Positions 5,202-6,468 of a DNA stretch of 6,468 nt are shown piece after piece. Source of the stretch: Conexibacter sp. (GTDB lineage: Bacteria; Actinomycetota; Thermoleophilia; Solirubrobacterales; Solirubrobacteraceae); contig JAOPZG010000390.1 in NCBI GenBank assembly GCA_025964215.1, forward strand, positions 1 through 6,468, given 5' to 3'. Each line of letters starts with the position of its first letter. The stretch's first letter is position 1. The position numbers and the translations under genes were made by a program. The notes under the pieces were generated by a model, which saw nothing but the letters and a program-made list of their open reading frames with translations, was not told where the DNA came from and did not search any database.

Positions 5202-6468
5202 TCAGGTTAGAAGGACGTCGTACGCGCGCTGCGTCCGGCGCAGGCGGCACGCGTCGGGGCCGCAGGTCGCGGCGAGCAGCTCGACGGTCACGCGGCCGGA
5301 GCCCTCGCCGAGCGCGAGGTCGATCGAGACCGGCAGCGCGCTCGCCGTCCAGGTCGTCGGCTCGCGCAGCAGCGCCGGGTTGTCGGCGACGGCGCGGACC
5401 CGGATCGGCGGGCCGGCCGCGGGGTCGAGGTCGTCGTCGCCGGGGTCCAGCTCGAGCGAGACCGGGACCGTGGAGCCGGCGGGCTGCACGATCGTCCCGG
5501 CCACCGACGCGGGCTGGCCGTCGGGCGCGTCGGAGGACGCGGGGCGCCCGACGTCGAGCGCGACCGCCCGCGCGCGCAGCGGGTCGACGCGGACGACGCG
5601 GTGGTTGCCGGTGTCGGCGACGAGCAGGCGGCCGTCGGGCAGGACCGCGATCCCGCCGGGCTCGGCGAAGCCCTGGACCGGCACGGTCCACAGGTGCGAG
5701 CCGCGCCAGACGCGGATCAGGTCGTTGAAGGTGTCGGCGACGTAGAGCTCGCCGCCGGGGCCGAGCGCGAGGCCGAGCGGATGCTGGAGCCGCGCGTGCT
5801 CGGCGTCGCCGTCGTCGTCGCCCCAGGCGAAGAGGCCGGCGCCGGCGAGCGTCTGGACCGCGAACGTCCCGGCGCGCACGACGCGCAGCGCGCTGGCCTC
5901 GGCGTCGAGGAAGGCGAGGTCGCCGTCGGCGGTGAGCGCGAGTCCGGACGGCTGGGCCAGGACCGCCTCCAGGCCCGGGCCGTCGTGCAGCGCCTCGGCG
6001 CCGGTGCCGGCGAGGAGCTGGAGCTCCCCCGCGCGGTCGATCGCCCACAGCCGGTGGCGGCCGGCCTCGGCGATGATCGTGTGGCCGTGCCAGACGATCA
6101 CGTCCCACGGCGAGCGCAGCTGATCGGTCAGCAGCTCCCGCCGTCCGCGGCCGTCGAGCGGGATCCGCCAGACGCGGTCGGCGCCGGTCTCGCAGACGAG
6201 CAGCGCGGCGGTGTCGCCGACGCCGTCGAAGCGCACGCCCTGGGGCTGGTAGAGGCCGTCGAGCTCGATCTCCACCTCGCCATTGAGCGAGCAGATCAGG
6301 ACGCGGTCGTGGCCGGTGTCGGCGATCGCCAGGCGCGGCGCGCGGGTGGCGCCGTCCTCGATCGCGAGCTTGCCCGGGAACGCGAGCTCGCCGGTGCCCG
6401 GCACGGCGTCGGCCACCTCGCGCTCCAGCGGCCCGCGGCGCAGCGTCCCGGCCGCCTCGGCCTCGGCG
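5202..6468 (-). CDS. NHL-repeat beta-propeller protein, NHLRC2-like (5' end of gene outside window)
   Basis: The frame is open from the window edge to the TGA at 5202-5204, giving 421 visible residues; the true start lies beyond 6468. At least five or six NHL blades are visible as repeats of the form adTgn-x-h-RV. These include IADTGHDRVLI (about visible residues 48-58), a weaker CETGADRVWRI (92-102), AEAGRHRLWAI, DAEASALRVV, YVADTFNDLIRVW and VADTGNHRVVRVD (283-295). SPWDV, AQPSGLAL, LFAWGDDDG and LQHPLGLAL match, from memory, conserved stretches of the NHLRC2 family. After about residue 315 comes a beta-rich C-terminal domain with a CGPDAC Cys pair. Many family members begin with a thioredoxin-like domain; if present here it is outside the window. 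A GTG at 6416 could be mistaken for the start, but the frame continues upstream with a protein-like sequence. Function is probably scaffold or redox-linked, not known. It is the first gene of the run containing the glycosylase and peroxiredoxin. Confidence 0.9.
   Translation of the reverse strand, partial: AEAEAAGTLRRGPLEREVADAVPGTGELAFPGKLAIEDGATRAPRLAIADTGHDRVLICSLNGEVEIELDGLYQPQGVRFDGVGDTAALLVCETGADRVWRIPLDGRGRRELLTDQLRSPWDVIVWHGHTIIAEAGRHRLWAIDRAGELQLLAGTGAEALHDGPGLEAVLAQPSGLALTADGDLAFLDAEASALRVVRAGTFAVQTLAGAGLFAWGDDDGDAEHARLQHPLGLALGPGGELYVADTFNDLIRVWRGSHLWTVPVQGFAEPGGIAVLPDGRLLVADTGNHRVVRVDPLRARAVALDVGRPASSDAPDGQPASVAGTIVQPAGSTVPVSLELDPGDDDLDPAAGPPIRVRAVADNPALLREPTTWTASALPVSIDLALGEGSGRVTVELLAATCGPDACRLRRTQRAYDVLLT

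Noticed and set aside
3670..5745. Very long open frame on the plus strand (about 690 codons)
   Set aside because: It lies antisense to three well-supported genes (peroxiredoxin, glycosylase, NHL protein). Its translation is Arg/Leu/Asp-rich and low in complexity, without motifs, as expected for the reverse of GC-rich codons.

Overview
This window looks like ordinary chromosome from a high-GC actinobacterium. Base composition is strongly G+C-rich with GC-rich third codon positions. Several starts are GTG, and genes are packed head to tail. Protein flavour suggests Thermoleophilia (Solirubrobacter/Conexibacter-like), but that placement is an inference from memory, not a search. All nine genes lie on the minus strand, so transcription runs from high to low coordinates. 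I see no RNA genes, mobile elements, CRISPR arrays, integration sites or origins.

Region A (6468 down to 3537) is a tight run of four genes separated by 8-12 nt. First is the 3' part of an NHL-repeat beta-propeller protein of the NHLRC2 type, whose start lies outside the window. It is followed by an Fpg/Nei-family DNA glycosylase/AP lyase with unusual DNA-binding and zinc-finger residues. Next is a Bcp-type atypical 2-Cys peroxiredoxin, then a 92-95 residue protein of unknown function. A peroxide-reducing enzyme next to an oxidised-base repair enzyme suggests an oxidative-damage theme. If the NHL protein carries the thioredoxin-like domain usual for its family, the theme would be stronger.

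Region B (3536-3417) is a gap of 120 bp and the only sizeable non-coding stretch. It holds a perfect 9-bp tandem repeat and an 8-bp inverted repeat. One arm of the inverted repeat contains the Shine-Dalgarno sequence of the next gene. It probably carries the promoter of the second run, but I could not recognise one with confidence.

Region C (3416 down to 1) is a second run. It holds a DHH/DHHA1 phosphoesterase, a GNAT acetyltransferase, a HAD phosphatase of the beta-phosphoglucomutase-like type, and a multi-pass membrane protein of the LPG_synthase_TM (flippase-like) family. It ends with the first 49 codons of an unrecognised protein. The HAD and membrane genes overlap by 4 nt (GTGA), indicating translational coupling. 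The functional link among these genes is not evident from sequence.

The best candidates for a second look are the glycosylase, which departs from the Fpg consensus at several DNA- and zinc-contacting positions, and the small unknown gene that follows the peroxiredoxin. I found no convincing undescribed multi-gene system.
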